Assembly: GCA_026874595.1 (NCBI GenBank)
Contig: CM049319.1
Location: 15,031,601-15,095,600 of the forward strand
Direction of reading: 5' to 3'
Source of the DNA: Sipunculus nudus
Taxonomy: Eukaryota > Annelida > Sipuncula > Golfingiida > Sipunculidae
Length of the DNA stretch: 64,000 nucleotides
Shown: one piece after another, positions 11,064 through 22,070 of the stretch
Numbering within the stretch: the stretch's first letter is position 1
How the letters are laid out: each line of letters starts with the position of its first letter
Position numbers and translations under genes: made by a program
The notes under the pieces: model-generated
What the model was told of the DNA's origin: nothing
Seen by the model: only the letters and a program-made list of their open reading frames with translations
Databases searched by the model: none

Positions 11064-11260
11064 TGGCACTGTAGAAAGTAGAGGAGTGTCAAAGGTTAAC
11101 CTTCCCATTTCATGGTATGAGGTATATAAAAAATAAATTTAAAAAATAATTTCCAGTGTTTTTAAATCTTTTAAAAAATCATGAAAATCTATGAAAAAAA
11201 TAATCGCATAAATGCTTAAATTTAAAGGCTTTGTTGAACCACAATAGAGCAAAGCAGATG

Positions 11261-11306
11261 GGATGACGTCACAGCGCCCAGAGTTGTCAGGACTGCACAG
11301 ACGTGA
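11261..11306 (+). repeat. Module B copy 4, degenerate
   Basis: GGATGACGTCACAGCGCCCA, then GAGTTGTCAGGACTGCACAG and ACGTGAT. It keeps the perfect TGACGTCA and the ACTGCACNGACGTGA end of full-length copies, but not the AGGTCA. Confidence 0.55.
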
Positions 11307-11509
11307 TCGCGCAGACTGATCAATAGACAACAGTCTGACCTACCTGGGTTAATTAACGTAAATAGACGAGGAGGATTCTCGGGTGCAAATCAATAGACAG
11401 AAAATTTGTTAGTGTGCTGTGAGGATGTCTATGTGTTTCACTTTTGTGCTGGTTTAGTGTTACATGGGGAAATGCACCATCGCTGCCTCTCTTTCCTTAC
11501 TTTCTTGAC

Positions 11510-11667
11510 GATGGTGGTGATGATGATGTTGATAATAATGATTGACGTAACGGTGATACTAATTATGATAAATGTGTCAATAATGACATCGCATTAATGA
11601 TGATGATGATGGTAATGATGAAAATAACATCATTATTATCATCATAATTATCTTGGTCATTATATAC

Positions 11668-11698
<31 letters not shown>

Positions 11699-11830
11699 AA
11701 TCAATGATGTTGATCTTTATTTTACCTATGGTGATCCTGATGATCTTGAAGTTGACGATAATGATGATAATGATGATGTTGACGGTGACGAAGACGATGA
11801 TGATGATATTAATAGTATAGGTCTTATTAA
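11510..11830. repeat. GAT trinucleotide repeat tract
   Basis: (GAT)n, purest at 11,667-11,696, with imperfect flanks. An open frame of Met, Asp and Asn runs through it and is an artefact of the repeat. Confidence 0.85.
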
Positions 11831-12019
11831 TGATGAGGTTTATGATGATTTGATGTTCATTAATTTATGTCGCTATGGCCAATATACATGTAGTTTTAAA
11901 TGATAAAACTCTTAACATACATAATTAGAATGTAAGCCTGTAAGGTGTAGATTACCTGTATTTCGAATCGACATTTATATCTTGGCCTTGGAAGGTGAGA
12001 TCTTACTTACCTCACTATA

Positions 12020-12099
<80 letters not shown>

Positions 12100-12105
12100 G
12101 GGGGG
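12020..12105. repeat. Compound (TA)n-(GA)n microsatellite
   Basis: (TA)n at 12,020-12,057, then (GA)n to about 12,098, then oligo-G. The same compound arrangement occurs at 60,223-60,317. Confidence 0.9.
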
Positions 12106-12659
12106 GCGGGGACGGTACCATCGTTGAATGTGGAATAGCCAGATGATATGAGTTGGTACTCCAACGTCATAAGCGTTGACAAATATGGATGAAAAACAAG
12201 GAATTCTGAAATCAATTACGCCATATTTTCGAAGAAAATTATATTGTTAAGAGAACACTAAAATAAACATATTTATGTTTTATATAAAATAATAATATTT
12301 CTAAAGTTCTGTGAGTAACGAAGATATTTGGCCTGTTATTTTTTGTTATCACTTAGGCCACGCCAAATATATGTTTTATGGACTCTTTGACGGAAATAAA
12401 GCAAAGGAGGGTGATTTTCTTTCGAAAATGTATCAGTCGAGACATAAAGCCTGAAATTTCACCAACTTGCAGAAGGGTACAAACAAATAGTCCTAGAGGT
12501 CACACTTTCATTACTCATACACGTCCCGGGTACAACGGTGTTAATTAAGTTTGTGGAGAATTAGGGTAACACCCAATAAGTTATCCATTATTTTTAGGTT
12601 ATATGGATCATGAATCTGAACAGTTTTGAATTTTTATTAATGGAATAAAGAAACTTGTT

Positions 12660-13060
12660 GAATAGTATATTCACAAGTAAATCACGTTCATGGGCATGAT
12701 GCATGAGCGTTCATGTGACGTGTGTTTTTTCTACAGTTTATATTCCATATATATTACCGTAAACAATACAAAAGGCACGGGCACAGCACACAAAGTGGTT
12801 CTGGAAAATACTTAATTATCTCTGTTATATTCGCGGTAATAATGATAGTCTTATATATAGAGGTCGGCCCCCTTTCTGTGCTCGGAACATCACTCATACG
12901 CCCCCGTATACCTTAGCAGTACTACGGTGTTAAATAAGTTCAAATGATACAGACGTGCATTTTACAATGGTCAGCTGTAAACTTATACGCTGATTTGATC
13001 GGTCTTCTGGGCTGACCCCCAATGGACTAAAATAGACTCTTTTGGACTGTTAGTGTACGA
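12660..13060. repeat. Segmental duplication, left cluster unit 3 (partial)
   Basis: Repeats the start of units 1 and 2: the AGTAAATCACG leader, CAGTTTATATT, AATACAAAAGGCAC, then module A. Similarity stops near 13,060, about 200 bp before the foldback-like element at 13,260. Confidence 0.65.
12859..13020 (+). repeat. Module A copy 7
   Basis: GGTCGGCCCCCTTTCTGTGC and AGCAGTACTACGGTGTTAA are intact. The 3' core is weakened to CATTTTACAATGGTCAGCTG, so only the TGGTCA half-site is kept. Confidence 0.65.
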
Positions 13061-13259
13061 GATCCGGGTGTGATATAGTGTATATGCGTCTAATTACTAC
13101 TTCTTGAACAAATCCATTACGGGAGGAACACTTTGAGTGCATCTGAATCATTAATTTAACCATTTTAATGAGGACCTGTGCTCACTACGGGGTAGAGATT
13201 ATTGATGCACAACACAAAACGGAACGAGAAAAAAAATAGGGAGAGAAATATCGTTTCCA

Positions 13260-13513
13260 TACGGTGGCTCGTATAGGACATGCACAAAATTATTTTTTAT
13301 CTCGTTCCCACGCGATAGTATCTCGTGGCCACGCGATAATTATCTCGTTCCCACGCGTTAGTATCTCAAGGCCACGCGATAATTATCTCGTTCCCACGAG
13401 ATAGTATCTCGTGGCCACGCGATAATTATCTCGTTCCCACGAGATAATATCTCGTTCCCACGCGATAATTATCTCGTTCCCACGCGTTAGTATCGCGTGG
13501 CCACGCGTTAGTA
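13260..13513 (+). repeat. Left inverted arm of foldback-like element
   Basis: A 38-bp unique tip is followed by about ten units alternating TCTCGTTCCCACGCGATA with TCTCGTGGCCACGCGATA. Many units are themselves palindromic around GTGGCCAC. Confidence 0.8.
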
Positions 13514-14147
13514 TGCCATGCTATAGCTTAAACCCTCATTTGGACAAGAATGTCTGTGGTCTGTTTTATATCGAGCGTCGATGCAGCTTAAATTGTCTGT
13601 ATGTGTTTCGTTGTATGTGTGTTTGCGCCGAATGCTTTGAGGTAAATTTCAGCAGTTTTCATTGCGTTGGTTCACCATTTCAATGCGTTGGTTCAACTAG
13701 CCCATTTTTATTTGTTCATGGAAAACTGTATTGAGTTTGTTTTAGGGTAAGGGTGATATAAACCCTTGTGTACCAAACATGAATTTAGCTGAAACACTTG
13801 TTTGTATTTTACCTTCCCAGAAATCTTATTTTTTAGGACTAGGGTTGGGGTTATTTAATTTCGGGTATACCGAACAGGGTAAACAACATGTCGGTTTGTG
13901 TTATGTCTCAAGGGAGAAGCTTAAAACATAAGGTCTCAGCCATGCCACTTCATTATGACTGGGGAGAGGGGTTAAGAAGACCTTTATACGAGAAATTTGC
14001 TCATTCTTCCCCTTCACATTTTTCTTTCTACAATAAAACTTCAGTTATGTATTCATAGGCGGCGAAACCGTTGGGGGGGGGGGGGGCTGGGTCAACATAA
14101 TGATGGGTATATAAACATCCACTCTATTATTATTGGGTATTTGCACC

Positions 14148-14150
<3 letters not shown>

Positions 14151-14204
<54 letters not shown>
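14151..14204. repeat. (AT)n microsatellite
   Basis: About 27 AT repeats inside the foldback-like element. Confidence 0.95.
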
Positions 14205-14206
<2 letters not shown>

Positions 14207-14526
14207 TCTTCTGCTCAGTACTTGGAGTACCATATAAACAGGGCCGCAGACTACGGGATTTGCGGTGAAAAAAGTTGATATTCTGTGTGAAAATGAATCC
14301 ATTGCCAGACAAATAGCAAATAATCTCCCTTCAAGGAGGTACTGTTTCACTTAAAAAGCATTGACCAATAAAATGCACCAGAATGCAGTAGTACCCGTAC
14401 AGTTTTTCAAAATTTTCAAAACCTTGAGAGGATGAGACCCCCTCCCAACCACCCATTCCCCCCCCCCCGTCGGGGACTACCCCATCAAATCCCCCCTACC
14501 ATTTGTGTCAGGCTACGGCCCTTATT

Positions 14527-14528
<2 letters not shown>

Positions 14529-14563
<35 letters not shown>

Positions 14564-14632
14564 TGATATATATATAATATATATGTATATATAATATACA
14601 TATAATAAAAAACTAGTATATATATAATATAT

Positions 14633-14711
<79 letters not shown>
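14529..14711. repeat. (AT)n microsatellite cluster
   Basis: Several AT runs; the longest, from about 14,640 to 14,711, is nearly pure. Confidence 0.95.
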
Positions 14712-14713
<2 letters not shown>

Positions 14714-15017
14714 TATTTGGATATAATATCGGGCCTCCAATGAAAATTTGGTTTCGCCGCCAATGGTAATTTTTATTGTAAACATTTATTATGAAAAATA
14801 TTTTACCGGAACTAGCCCCCCCCCCTTTTCCCCGCTCACACATTCTCCAGACAAACATGGCCCACGAGTGTTATACGAGTGCCCGTTGTATCATTTCAGG
14901 TCTCAGCATATTAATTCCATTCTAAATTCATGCAAATAATTGACCATAGTCTTCATTCAGTGTATAGAAGCATGCCTCAAGGATTTAAGATGTAGGTCTT
15001 ACTGTATTATCTATCTA

Positions 15018-15400
15018 CATTTATCTCGTTCCCACGCGATAATTATCGCGTGGCCACGCGATAGTATCGCGTGGGAACGAGATAATTATCGCGTGGCCAC
15101 GAGATACTAACGCGTGGGAACGAGATAATTATCGCGTGTCCACGAGATACTAACGCGTGGGAACGAGATAATTATCGCGTGGCCACGAGATACTAACGCG
15201 TGGGAACGAGATAATTATCGCGTGGCCACGAGATACTAACGCGTGGGAATGAGATAATTATCGCGTGGCCACGAGATACTAACGCGTTGGAACGAGATAA
15301 TTATCGCGTGGCCACGAGATACTAACGCGTGGGAACGAGATACTATCTAGTGGGAACGAGATAAAAATAATTTTGTGCATGTCCTATACGAGCCACCGTA
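15018..15400 (-). repeat. Right inverted arm of foldback-like element
   Basis: About 15 units of the 21-22-bp repeat in reverse orientation (CGCGTGGGAACGAGATAATT, CGTGGCCACGAGATACTAA), ending in the same unique tip as the left arm. It has more units than the left arm, showing array expansion or contraction since insertion. Confidence 0.8.
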
Positions 15401-15836
15401 TTTCCACGACAACATGGAGGTCATTTTTTCAGAAACATTGTACAAATGCTGATTCATGGCTTTCTTATGGAAATAGCGTTTACATCAACTTCCTCTGTCT
15501 CTGACAAATGAATGTTTTGTAGGTGTAATTTTTTATTTAATAAAACCAAATTGTTAGGAGATCCCAAGTCAGATATATAGTTAGGTAATTCGGGGAAAGT
15601 CAGAAATATCCTAAACTGCTACTAAAATTGCATAGTGGTCTCAGAAAAGAAAAATTATACATTTAATCTGTTGTAAATTTTTAAATATGTGCTTACTTCC
15701 TAATTATCCCATTTATTTATTTCAGTATTAAATTTATTCACCCTTGTGGCTCTAGTAAAATTTAGGTCTGTATCGGACAATATATATACTTCATTTGGCA
15801 GACAAAGTGGAAATAAATGCAAAGTACCTCATCTAC

Positions 15837-15890
15837 CCGCCAGAGGTCAGAGTCTTCACCCACACACGAAAACTGCACTGATTTGACCGG
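15837..15890 (+). repeat. Module B copy 5
   Basis: CCGCCAGAGGTCAGAGTCTT, then AAAACTGCACTGATTTGACC. Keeps the CTCF-like start, the AGGTCA and the ACTGCAC...TGACC end, but lacks the upstream TGACGTCA. Confidence 0.6.
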
Positions 15891-16069
15891 ACTGTGTTGG
15901 CCGAGGTCTTGCGGTCACTGTTGAACAAACATCTGGACTGATTTCATTTATACTGGGTCGGTTGAATGACCACCCTCAATACCTGGTTTAAAGATAGCCT
16001 CGCTATTCGTTCGACCTCTGTAAAAACTAGCTGGCAAAGTCCACAGAACCCCTTTGAAATTGTTATGCT

Positions 16070-16423
16070 TAGCCCCCCCCCCCCCCCCCCAAAAAAAAAT
16101 TGAGTTCTCAGGCACTCTTTCAGAAACAGTGCGTAAGGGCGTTTTTTTTTTTTTTTTTTTTTTTTTTACCTTTTTTGTATATTTCGAAAAAAAATGACAT
16201 ATGATGAGGAAAATGTATGATATTAACAGATTTGTTTTGCTAAACAAGTAAAAGCACTACATTACAAAGGAAATCTGATCGAAATTGTATTTTAATGTCC
16301 GAGCGGCTGAAGCTCAAAATTGGTCATTTTATGTTGAAAACAAAAATAAAAGATTTTGATTGGGGGGGGGGGGGGGAAGAATTGACGCTCGCGGTGCCTG
16401 AGAACCTCAACTTTTATTTGGCC
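16070..16423. mobile_element. Relative of the 326-617 MITE, diverged
   Basis: Shares TTCTCAGGCAC, AGTGCG, GACATATGATGAGG, TTTTGCTAAACAAGTAAAAG, an oligo-G run, TTGACGC and GTGCCTGAGAACC in order, ending in TTTATTTGGCC. Oligo-C (16,074-16,090) replaces the left tip, and oligo-T (16,142-16,167) has expanded inside. No clean target duplication remains. Confidence 0.65.
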
Positions 16424-16784
16424 TTGCACCTTTTTAAAGATCAAATTAAATCTTATTGATATCAAAGTTTTGTTCGATGTTATTTATATTTAGACACTAC
16501 ATATATTTTAGATTTTTTTCATTTTAGAGATTATGTTATGATGAACTAATCTTTTCCAATAATGAAGTGGAAAACATCAGAAATACTTTCTGAGTCATTC
16601 CTTGTCGCGTTAATATAAAAGGCTTAACAATAACAAATCGTTCGACAAGTATACCGTAATAAAGTCATTCAAAGGACAGTTCCACTTTGCTGAGGGAAAA
16701 GTTGCAAAAACAATGGCAGAAGGGAGTCCGGGCTAAAAAGGACGAAACGGACGTGTAGTCACGTGACTTCCCACCAGCTGTATA

Positions 16785-16893
16785 TCATCTGCTTCATGGA
16801 GGTCATTGGCCTTGGGAAGAGGGATTTCTGGCCCTGCACTTGATGACTCCAGTGTGGCCCGTACGTCATCTTTTACCATCAGACGAGTCCATA
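16785..16893 (-). repeat. Module C copy 3
   Basis: Plus-strand reading: ATGGAGGTCATTGGCCTTGG, then GGGATTTCTGGCCCTGCACT, then CAGACGAGTCCATAATCC. On the minus strand the palindrome is AGGCCA-A-TGACCT, with a perfect TGACCT right half. Confidence 0.65.
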
Positions 16894-17280
16894 ATCCTAC
16901 AAAGGGAGAAAAAAGGAAGAGAAAATGCTCCCACTGAATGAAGGATAACCATGTATTTGTGCATGGTCCCAGGGTCCGTAGAACATTTTTGTTTCTGGTA
17001 TCTTCTGAAGTATTTTTTTTTTCTTTCGTTTCGTTGGGAGAATGCCAGTTTATTACAAAAACCATTTCATAACAAAAAGTCCTTGGACAATGATTAAACA
17101 TGTAACGATGATATTGATATTTTGTTATTTAGTTGCTTTGAAATGCATTATTTATTTTTCAACAAGCTGCAGGTTAACATGTCTAAATTAACTAAAGAAT
17201 TCATTTCTAGACTTCTAATCCTGATATATTTCTGATATTTTGAATATTGTTTGTGCCGTAATATTACCTGAACAACCAAG

Positions 17281-17297
17281 CCGCCCCCCCCCCCCCC
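17281..17297. repeat. Oligo-C tract
   Basis: Fifteen or more C in an otherwise AT-rich stretch. Confidence 0.9.
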
Positions 17298-17487
17298 TTC
17301 AACACACCCACACGCCAATGGGTCCGGCAACCAAAGATATTTGACCTTTCTAAATTATATCTTCAGCATTACGCCCGATGTAGCTTTCCCCATCAAAATA
17401 TATTGAGATAAGTCTCTCTTCAAAAACACCGGTTAAATGATACTTCACTGGAGTACAATTAACGGTCTGCCATGATACACCAAGAGG

Positions 17488-17645
17488 TCGGCCCCCTTTT
17501 TGTGCTCGGAGCATCACTCATACGCCCCCGTACCTCACCAGTACTACGGTGTTAAATAAGTTCAAACGATACAGACGTGTAGTTCACAGTGGTCAGCTAC
17601 AAGTACACGATAGACACTGTCCTGATCAGTGGTCTGAGCTGACAC
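17488..17645 (+). repeat. Module A copy 8
   Basis: Full left-cluster form: GGTCGGCCCCCTTTTTGTGC, CACCAGTACTACGGTG, TAGTTCACAGTGGTCAGCTA, CAAGTACACGATAGACACTG. The pair is AGTTCA-CAG-TGGTCA. It has the same layout as copy 4 at 6.0 kb. Confidence 0.75.
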
Positions 17646-18303
17646 CCCCATTTTATTTAATATAGACTCTTCCAGTTTTGTGAGACAAATGAATACTTGA
17701 TGTATAAGATCATGCATATATGTCTGAGAACAATTTGCCCTTGGGGCCTCTGAAAAGTTGTCCCGGGAAGACATGGCCGAACTATAAATGAGACGCATAA
17801 TGTTTTAACCCTTTTTGACTCGATCACAACTGCAGTAGAGATTTAAAGACTGGTCAATTAGTGTGTTATTTAATTTAAATCCAATTTTGTGAAAAATTGA
17901 AAAGGTGATTTCTTGGATTTGATTCTGGTTGATTCAGACAAGTTTAACCCATAATATTAAACGAGTGCCGAACTTTCAAACACGTGCTGTAAAGGTTTTT
18001 TTTTAAAGTGGCTTCCACAAGGAATAATATATGACATTTGTAGAGGTAATTTTTGCATGTCAAATGAATGAATAGGTGATTAAGAAAGAATATGAAGATT
18101 GTGTTGCCATGCTAAAGGAAATTTTTAATAAAAACACTTAAAAATATGGTTTAACTTTTAATCAATGGGAGTTAAATAATAAAAAAGAATGATGGCTCTG
18201 TCATATTTTATTTCATTTCTATGAGAATTAGAATATGGTCAATAACACAACAGTTACAATATCTTAGGCTCAAACGGTTAAGAAAACAGACATACAAGGT
18301 GGT

Positions 18304-18305
<2 letters not shown>

Positions 18306-18347
<42 letters not shown>
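18306..18347. repeat. (GA)n microsatellite
   Basis: About 20 GA repeats with one A interruption. Confidence 0.95.
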
Positions 18348-18509
18348 CATGCTTTTTTTGTATAATCTTCCATATGATAATCAACCCTGTTTCATCATAC
18401 ATGACATGATGTCGATCACATTATATGATTAAACAAATATCACGCTCATTATATTTTGCGCTTTACAACAGACCCTTACTTATGACAATAGTGAAAAATA
18501 GCAGAAAAA

Positions 18510-19004
18510 CAGGTTAAATGGGTTTTATTGGCTGACTGAAAGTCATCTGAGCTATACCGATCACTTTTTGACCGTCGTCCGTCTGTCCGTCCGTTAACAG
18601 GGCACACATCTTAACCATTAGACATAGAAACCCCTTACTTTAAATCCAGAGAGGTCTTGAAAATTTCCTTTGAAACCTGATAATTAGGTCTCTGCAACCT
18701 AAATTTTCTAAGTTATGGGGCCTGTTTCGGCACCTCAGAATAATTAACAATTTAATAAAAAAAATCTCCTGTATCTTAATAATCAATGCATGGATGTCAT
18801 AAATCAATGCATGCATTGCCAAAAATATTGATCATAACTAGTTTCATATCTCTCGGAAGAGTATAATGGCGCAACCTGTATTTTTTTTTATTTTTCATGC
18901 ATTTCCCCTGATATATTTAGACTGCCACAATACAGCTAGGTGTCAGTTTCTCATCAGTGGTTCCCATCTAGTGTCTTGAAACCTTATATGTTTATTGATC
19001 ATGA
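18510..19004. repeat. Interrupted dispersed repeat, left part
   Basis: Contains a GACCGTCGTCCGTCTGTCCG tract and the unit CTAGGTGTCAGTTTCTCATC...CTAGTGTCTTGAAACC...TTTATTGATCATGACTA. That unit resumes beyond the retrotransposon at 26,574, in the same orientation, so the Ty3 element landed inside this repeat. Similar GTCCGTC tracts are common in bivalve genomes as I recall, which is part of the taxonomic hint. Confidence 0.65.
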
Positions 19005-19008
19005 CTAC

Positions 19009-19766
19009 TGTTACGGAACCTAGTATAAACAGATCACGTATGCGTAATGAACACAAATTCTGTAATGTCTAGGGAAATGAATAAAGAAGTCAGTGTTTTT
19101 TTTTTGTTAACAAATAACTGTATTATAACAACCCTAACATTACAATACACAAAATCAATACAATTATACAGTAAAACAGCGGTATAACAAATCAATATAA
19201 TCACATAGAAAAATAATGTGCACAGTACTTGGATACCAACACCGTCACAACGATAAGTTCTTTATATGTACACTCTCGGAGAATGACAGTCCAGTGTAAA
19301 GCTCTTGTGACAATCAAGAAAGTAAACTGAAGTCCAAATGCATAAAATCCAGGAGAAAGTCTTCGAAAATCTATAATTGTCGCATTCGTCGGATAAGGTA
19401 CTAGAAACTGACACACGCGTCTACGTCCGCTGGAATCTGCTCTGCTCTCTCTGGCCCCTGGCTCTAAAACACAGCCCCTTTATATACTCTTCACCCCAAG
19501 CCAAGAATTTTCCACTTCTCGAACAGTCTTAAGGGTCCTACACAACACAGTTAACACGCATTTCAGGAATTATCGAGAAGAACATAGCCGTGTGTATCCC
19601 TACATACCAGGGTCATCACGTGACCCACGACCAGGCGTGAAAGCCCAAAGCTAACATGACAACGAGAGTTCAACCAGTACGGATTAAACATAGAATGTAA
19701 CAAACGGCGAGGGTGTCACAACTCGAGTTACGCCCGTGTCACACAATAAAAAGAGCACCTGTAACA
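19009..19766 (-). repeat. 3' LTR
   Basis: A 758-bp LTR. On the minus strand it begins TGTTACAGGTGCTC and ends GTTCCGTAACA. A TATATAAAGG box lies at 19,478-19,487. It matches the solo LTR at 60,981-61,783 along its whole length, and the 5' LTR except for the terminal 180 bp or so. Confidence 0.92.
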
Positions 19767-19777
19767 CTCCCCCTCCT
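19767..19777 (-). promoter_or_regulatory. Polypurine tract
   Basis: AGGAGGGGGAG on the minus strand, directly abutting the 3' LTR. This is the expected plus-strand DNA priming site of an LTR element. Confidence 0.85.
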
Positions 19778-19899
19778 GTAAGAAAAAAAGAAAGTTTTCC
19801 ATGAAAACTTTCTTTTTGCGATCACAATCACTAAATCCTTACAACATCTCAAAAACCATCTTATATACAACATTACATAAACATCCTGTTTACAACATT

Positions 19900-20430
19900 T
19901 CATAAACATCTCGATAAGCAATCAGCAAGTACATTGTCTTTCCCTTTAATGTGTATGATATCAAGATTGTTATCCTGTTAGAACAAACTCCATCTCAACA
20001 ATCTTTGATTTTTACACTTTAACTAGTTCATGAACGTGAGGGGATTGTGATCACTGAAGACAATGATAGGCCTGACTGATGAAGTAACATAAACTTCAAA
20101 ATGTTGCAACGCCAAAATCAAAGCCAAACATTCTTTTTCAATAGTGGAGTAGTTTTTCTGGTTTGCATTAAACTTTCTTGAGAAATAACAAATTGGATGA
20201 TCTATGCCATCATTGCCTTCTTGTAACAACACAGCACCAGCAGCAGTATCACTAGCATCTACGGCTAACTTAAAAGGTACAGACAAGTCTGGAGCTGCTA
20301 AAACTGGTGAACTTTGCAGAATTGCTTTCAAATTCTGAAATGCATTTTCACACTGAACACTCCATACAAATTTTTGTTTCTTCTTTAACAAATTAGTCAA
20401 AGGTTCAGCTACAGCAGAAAATTTGGACAA
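19900..20430 (-). pseudogene. RNase H domain of Ty3 element
   Basis: Encodes the segment after RT: a connection region (FVWSVQCENAF, SSPVLAAPD), then RNase H motifs LAVDASDTAAGAVLLQ, YSTIEKECLALILAL and FSDHNPLTF, ending IHIKGKDNVLADCLSR. The catalytic D of VDASD, the E of EKE and the D of FSDHNPL are visible. A small frame break lies near 20,420 where it joins RT and another after 20,023. Only about 130 bp separate its end from the polypurine tract, so no integrase follows it. Confidence 0.88.
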
Positions 20431-21509
20431 AACTTCCTGTAGTATCCAACCATACCAAGAAAACGCATTATTTGCTTTTTGTTTTCTGGTCTAGGAAATG
20501 CAGAAATAGCACTCATTTTAGCATCAACAGGTTTTACCTGACCCTGCCCTACAATATGACCAAAAAATGTTACTTGTGCATGACAAAACTTAGATTTTAC
20601 TAAGTTGACGGTCAGACGTGCTTCACTGAGTCTTTCGAAGAGGTCGCGAAGAATTTGCAACTGTTTCTCCCAGGTGTCGCTGTACACTATAAGGTCACCA
20701 ATATATGCGTCGCAGCCCTGAATGTCCTTGACAACCATATGGATGAGGCGCTGGAACGTGGCTGGCGAGTTCTTCATGGCAACCGGCATAACTTTATACT
20801 GGTACAGTCCTTGCGGCGTCACAAGCGGACACTTCTTTCGCTCGTTCTGTCAGCGGAACTTGCTAGAATCCTTTTAGTCAAACTTGGAGACATATCTGGA
20901 GCTACCGACTCTATCAATACAATCATCGATCCTCGGAATCGGGAACGTGTCAGTCTTGGTGACTGAGTTCAGTTTTCGATAATCTGTGCACATACGGTAA
21001 CTTCCATCAGGTTTTGGCACAAGAATACACGGTGAACTCCAGTTACTTTTACTAGGTTCAATAAAATCATTGTCCAGCAAATATTGAATCTCATCCTGTA
21101 GATACCTTTGCTTTTCTGGATTCAGTCTATATGGATGTTGCTTGACTGCGCTTGCCTCGCCAACATCGGCGTCATGGCACAACATGTTATTTCGCGTTGG
21201 AATGTCACTAAACAAATGTTCATAATTCCGCAGCAGGTTCTTGAGGTCTTGTTGTTGGTGTGCGGTAAGGTGTGACAGTTTGGCATCCAGGTTGTTAAGC
21301 ACGTCTGAGTTTTTTAATGGTACTGAACCACACTGAATGTCTACATCACACTTACAATCAGTATCTACTTTAACTGGGTCAGGGTCAGTTTTTACACAAT
21401 TAACAGCAGTAACATTTTGTACAACATCTGATGTGCTATTTTTGTCATAATATGGTTTCAACATGTTAACATGGCACAGTTGTTTCTTCTTACGTCTATC
21501 TGGTATCAA
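20409..21509 (-). pseudogene. Reverse transcriptase domain of Ty3 element
   Basis: The N-terminal part (20,874-21,509) shows FIEPSKSNWSSPCILVPKPD, YRMCTDYRKLNSVT and FPIPRIDDCID, ending at the SKFD catalytic aspartate. Stops and a frameshift lie at about 20,822-20,874. The second part shows TPQGLYQYKVMP, SPATFQRL, FFGHIVGQGQ and MRFLGMVGYYRKFCPNF. The active-site motif reads YIGDLIVYSD where YxDD is expected, so the first aspartate of the pair is glycine. With the frame breaks this means the enzyme is dead. Confidence 0.9.
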
Positions 21510-22070
21510 CAGTATGTAATTTAAATCACTGACTTTCTTGTCAACAATGTAAGGACCAAAATACCTAGCTTGCAGAGGTCTGCCAGGGATGGGAAGTAAG
21601 ACAAGGACCTTTTCACCAGCTTAAACGTCCTACTTACAGTGTGCTTGTCATACTTTGTTTTCATTTTACTTTGTGCAGATTTTAAATTTGACTTTGCAAT
21701 CTCTCAAGCATTGTATAGTTTAGTGCGAAAGTCTGAGATATACTGCAGTAAACTAACAGAATCAGGATTTACACACAGGTTTTATTTTAAGCAGTTTTAA
21801 TGGTCCGCGAACGGAGTGTCCAAAAACTAGTTCAAAGGGACTGAAACCCAAGGACTCTTGAAAGGATTCTCTGACAGCAAACAGCAATAGGTGGATTCCT
21901 TCATTCCAGTCTTTCTGTGTGTCATAGAAATAAGTCCTGATCATGTTTTTTTAATGTTTGGTGAAAACGCTCGAGGGCGCCCTGACTTTCAGGATGGTAT
22001 GGCGAAGAGCTGTACTGTTTTATACCTAGCTCAAGCATAACTTGTTGGAATAAGCCAGTATCCATGTCCA
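21510..22070 (-). pseudogene. C-terminal integrase remnant, upstream of RT
   Basis: Shows YHPESQGALERFHQTLK, carrying the glutamate of the DDE triad, then WNEGIHLLLFAVRES and SLGFSPFELVFGHSVRGP, then a GPY/F module (YFGPYIVDKKVSDLNYILL) that runs in frame into the RT segment through QLCHVNMLKPYYD. The HHCC zinc finger and both catalytic aspartates are missing: similarity ends abruptly near 22,070. At least two frameshifts (near 21,945 and 21,600-21,760) are present. Its position 5' of RT is the key evidence for Gmr1-type order. Confidence 0.88.

Larger units (their letters stand above)
5830..12600. repeat. Segmental duplication, left cluster unit 2
   Basis: Second copy of the unit at 1,560-5,800, in the same orientation and with the same module order. 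It is longer because of extra sequence, notably about 6,485-7,640 between modules F and B and about 9,050-10,150 after module C. A third partial copy of its start is at 12,660-13,060. Divergence is high, so the duplications are old. Confidence 0.65.
14058..14761. mobile_element. Possible nested inverted-repeat insertion
   Basis: GGCGGCGAAACC at 14,058-14,069 is mirrored by GGTTTCGCCGCC at 14,750-14,761, bracketing AT-rich and oligo-G/oligo-C DNA. The 12-bp ends are exact, but I see no clear target duplication. It may be a nested MITE or a structured part of the host element. Confidence 0.45.
13260..15400. mobile_element. Foldback-like element with repeat-built inverted termini
   Basis: The two ends are long inverted repeats. 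The left starts TACGGTGGCTCGTATAGGAC and the right ends with its reverse complement; identity continues through ATGCACAAAATTATTTTT. Inside each end the arm turns into an array of 21-22-bp units (ATCTCGTTCCCACGCGATA and variants) in opposite orientations. TTTCCA at 13,254-13,259 and 15,401-15,406 fits a 6-bp target duplication. The interior has AT microsatellites and no recognisable transposase, so it is non-autonomous. Tandem-repeat inverted ends recall Foldback elements, but the superfamily is not identified. Confidence 0.8.

Noticed and set aside
11670-11903. Met/Asp-rich open frame
   Set aside because: Direct translation of a GAT trinucleotide repeat.
13299-13513. CRISPR-like regular repeats
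   Set aside because: The 21-22-bp units are contiguous with no unique spacers, and they form the inverted arm of a transposon-like element in an animal-type genome.
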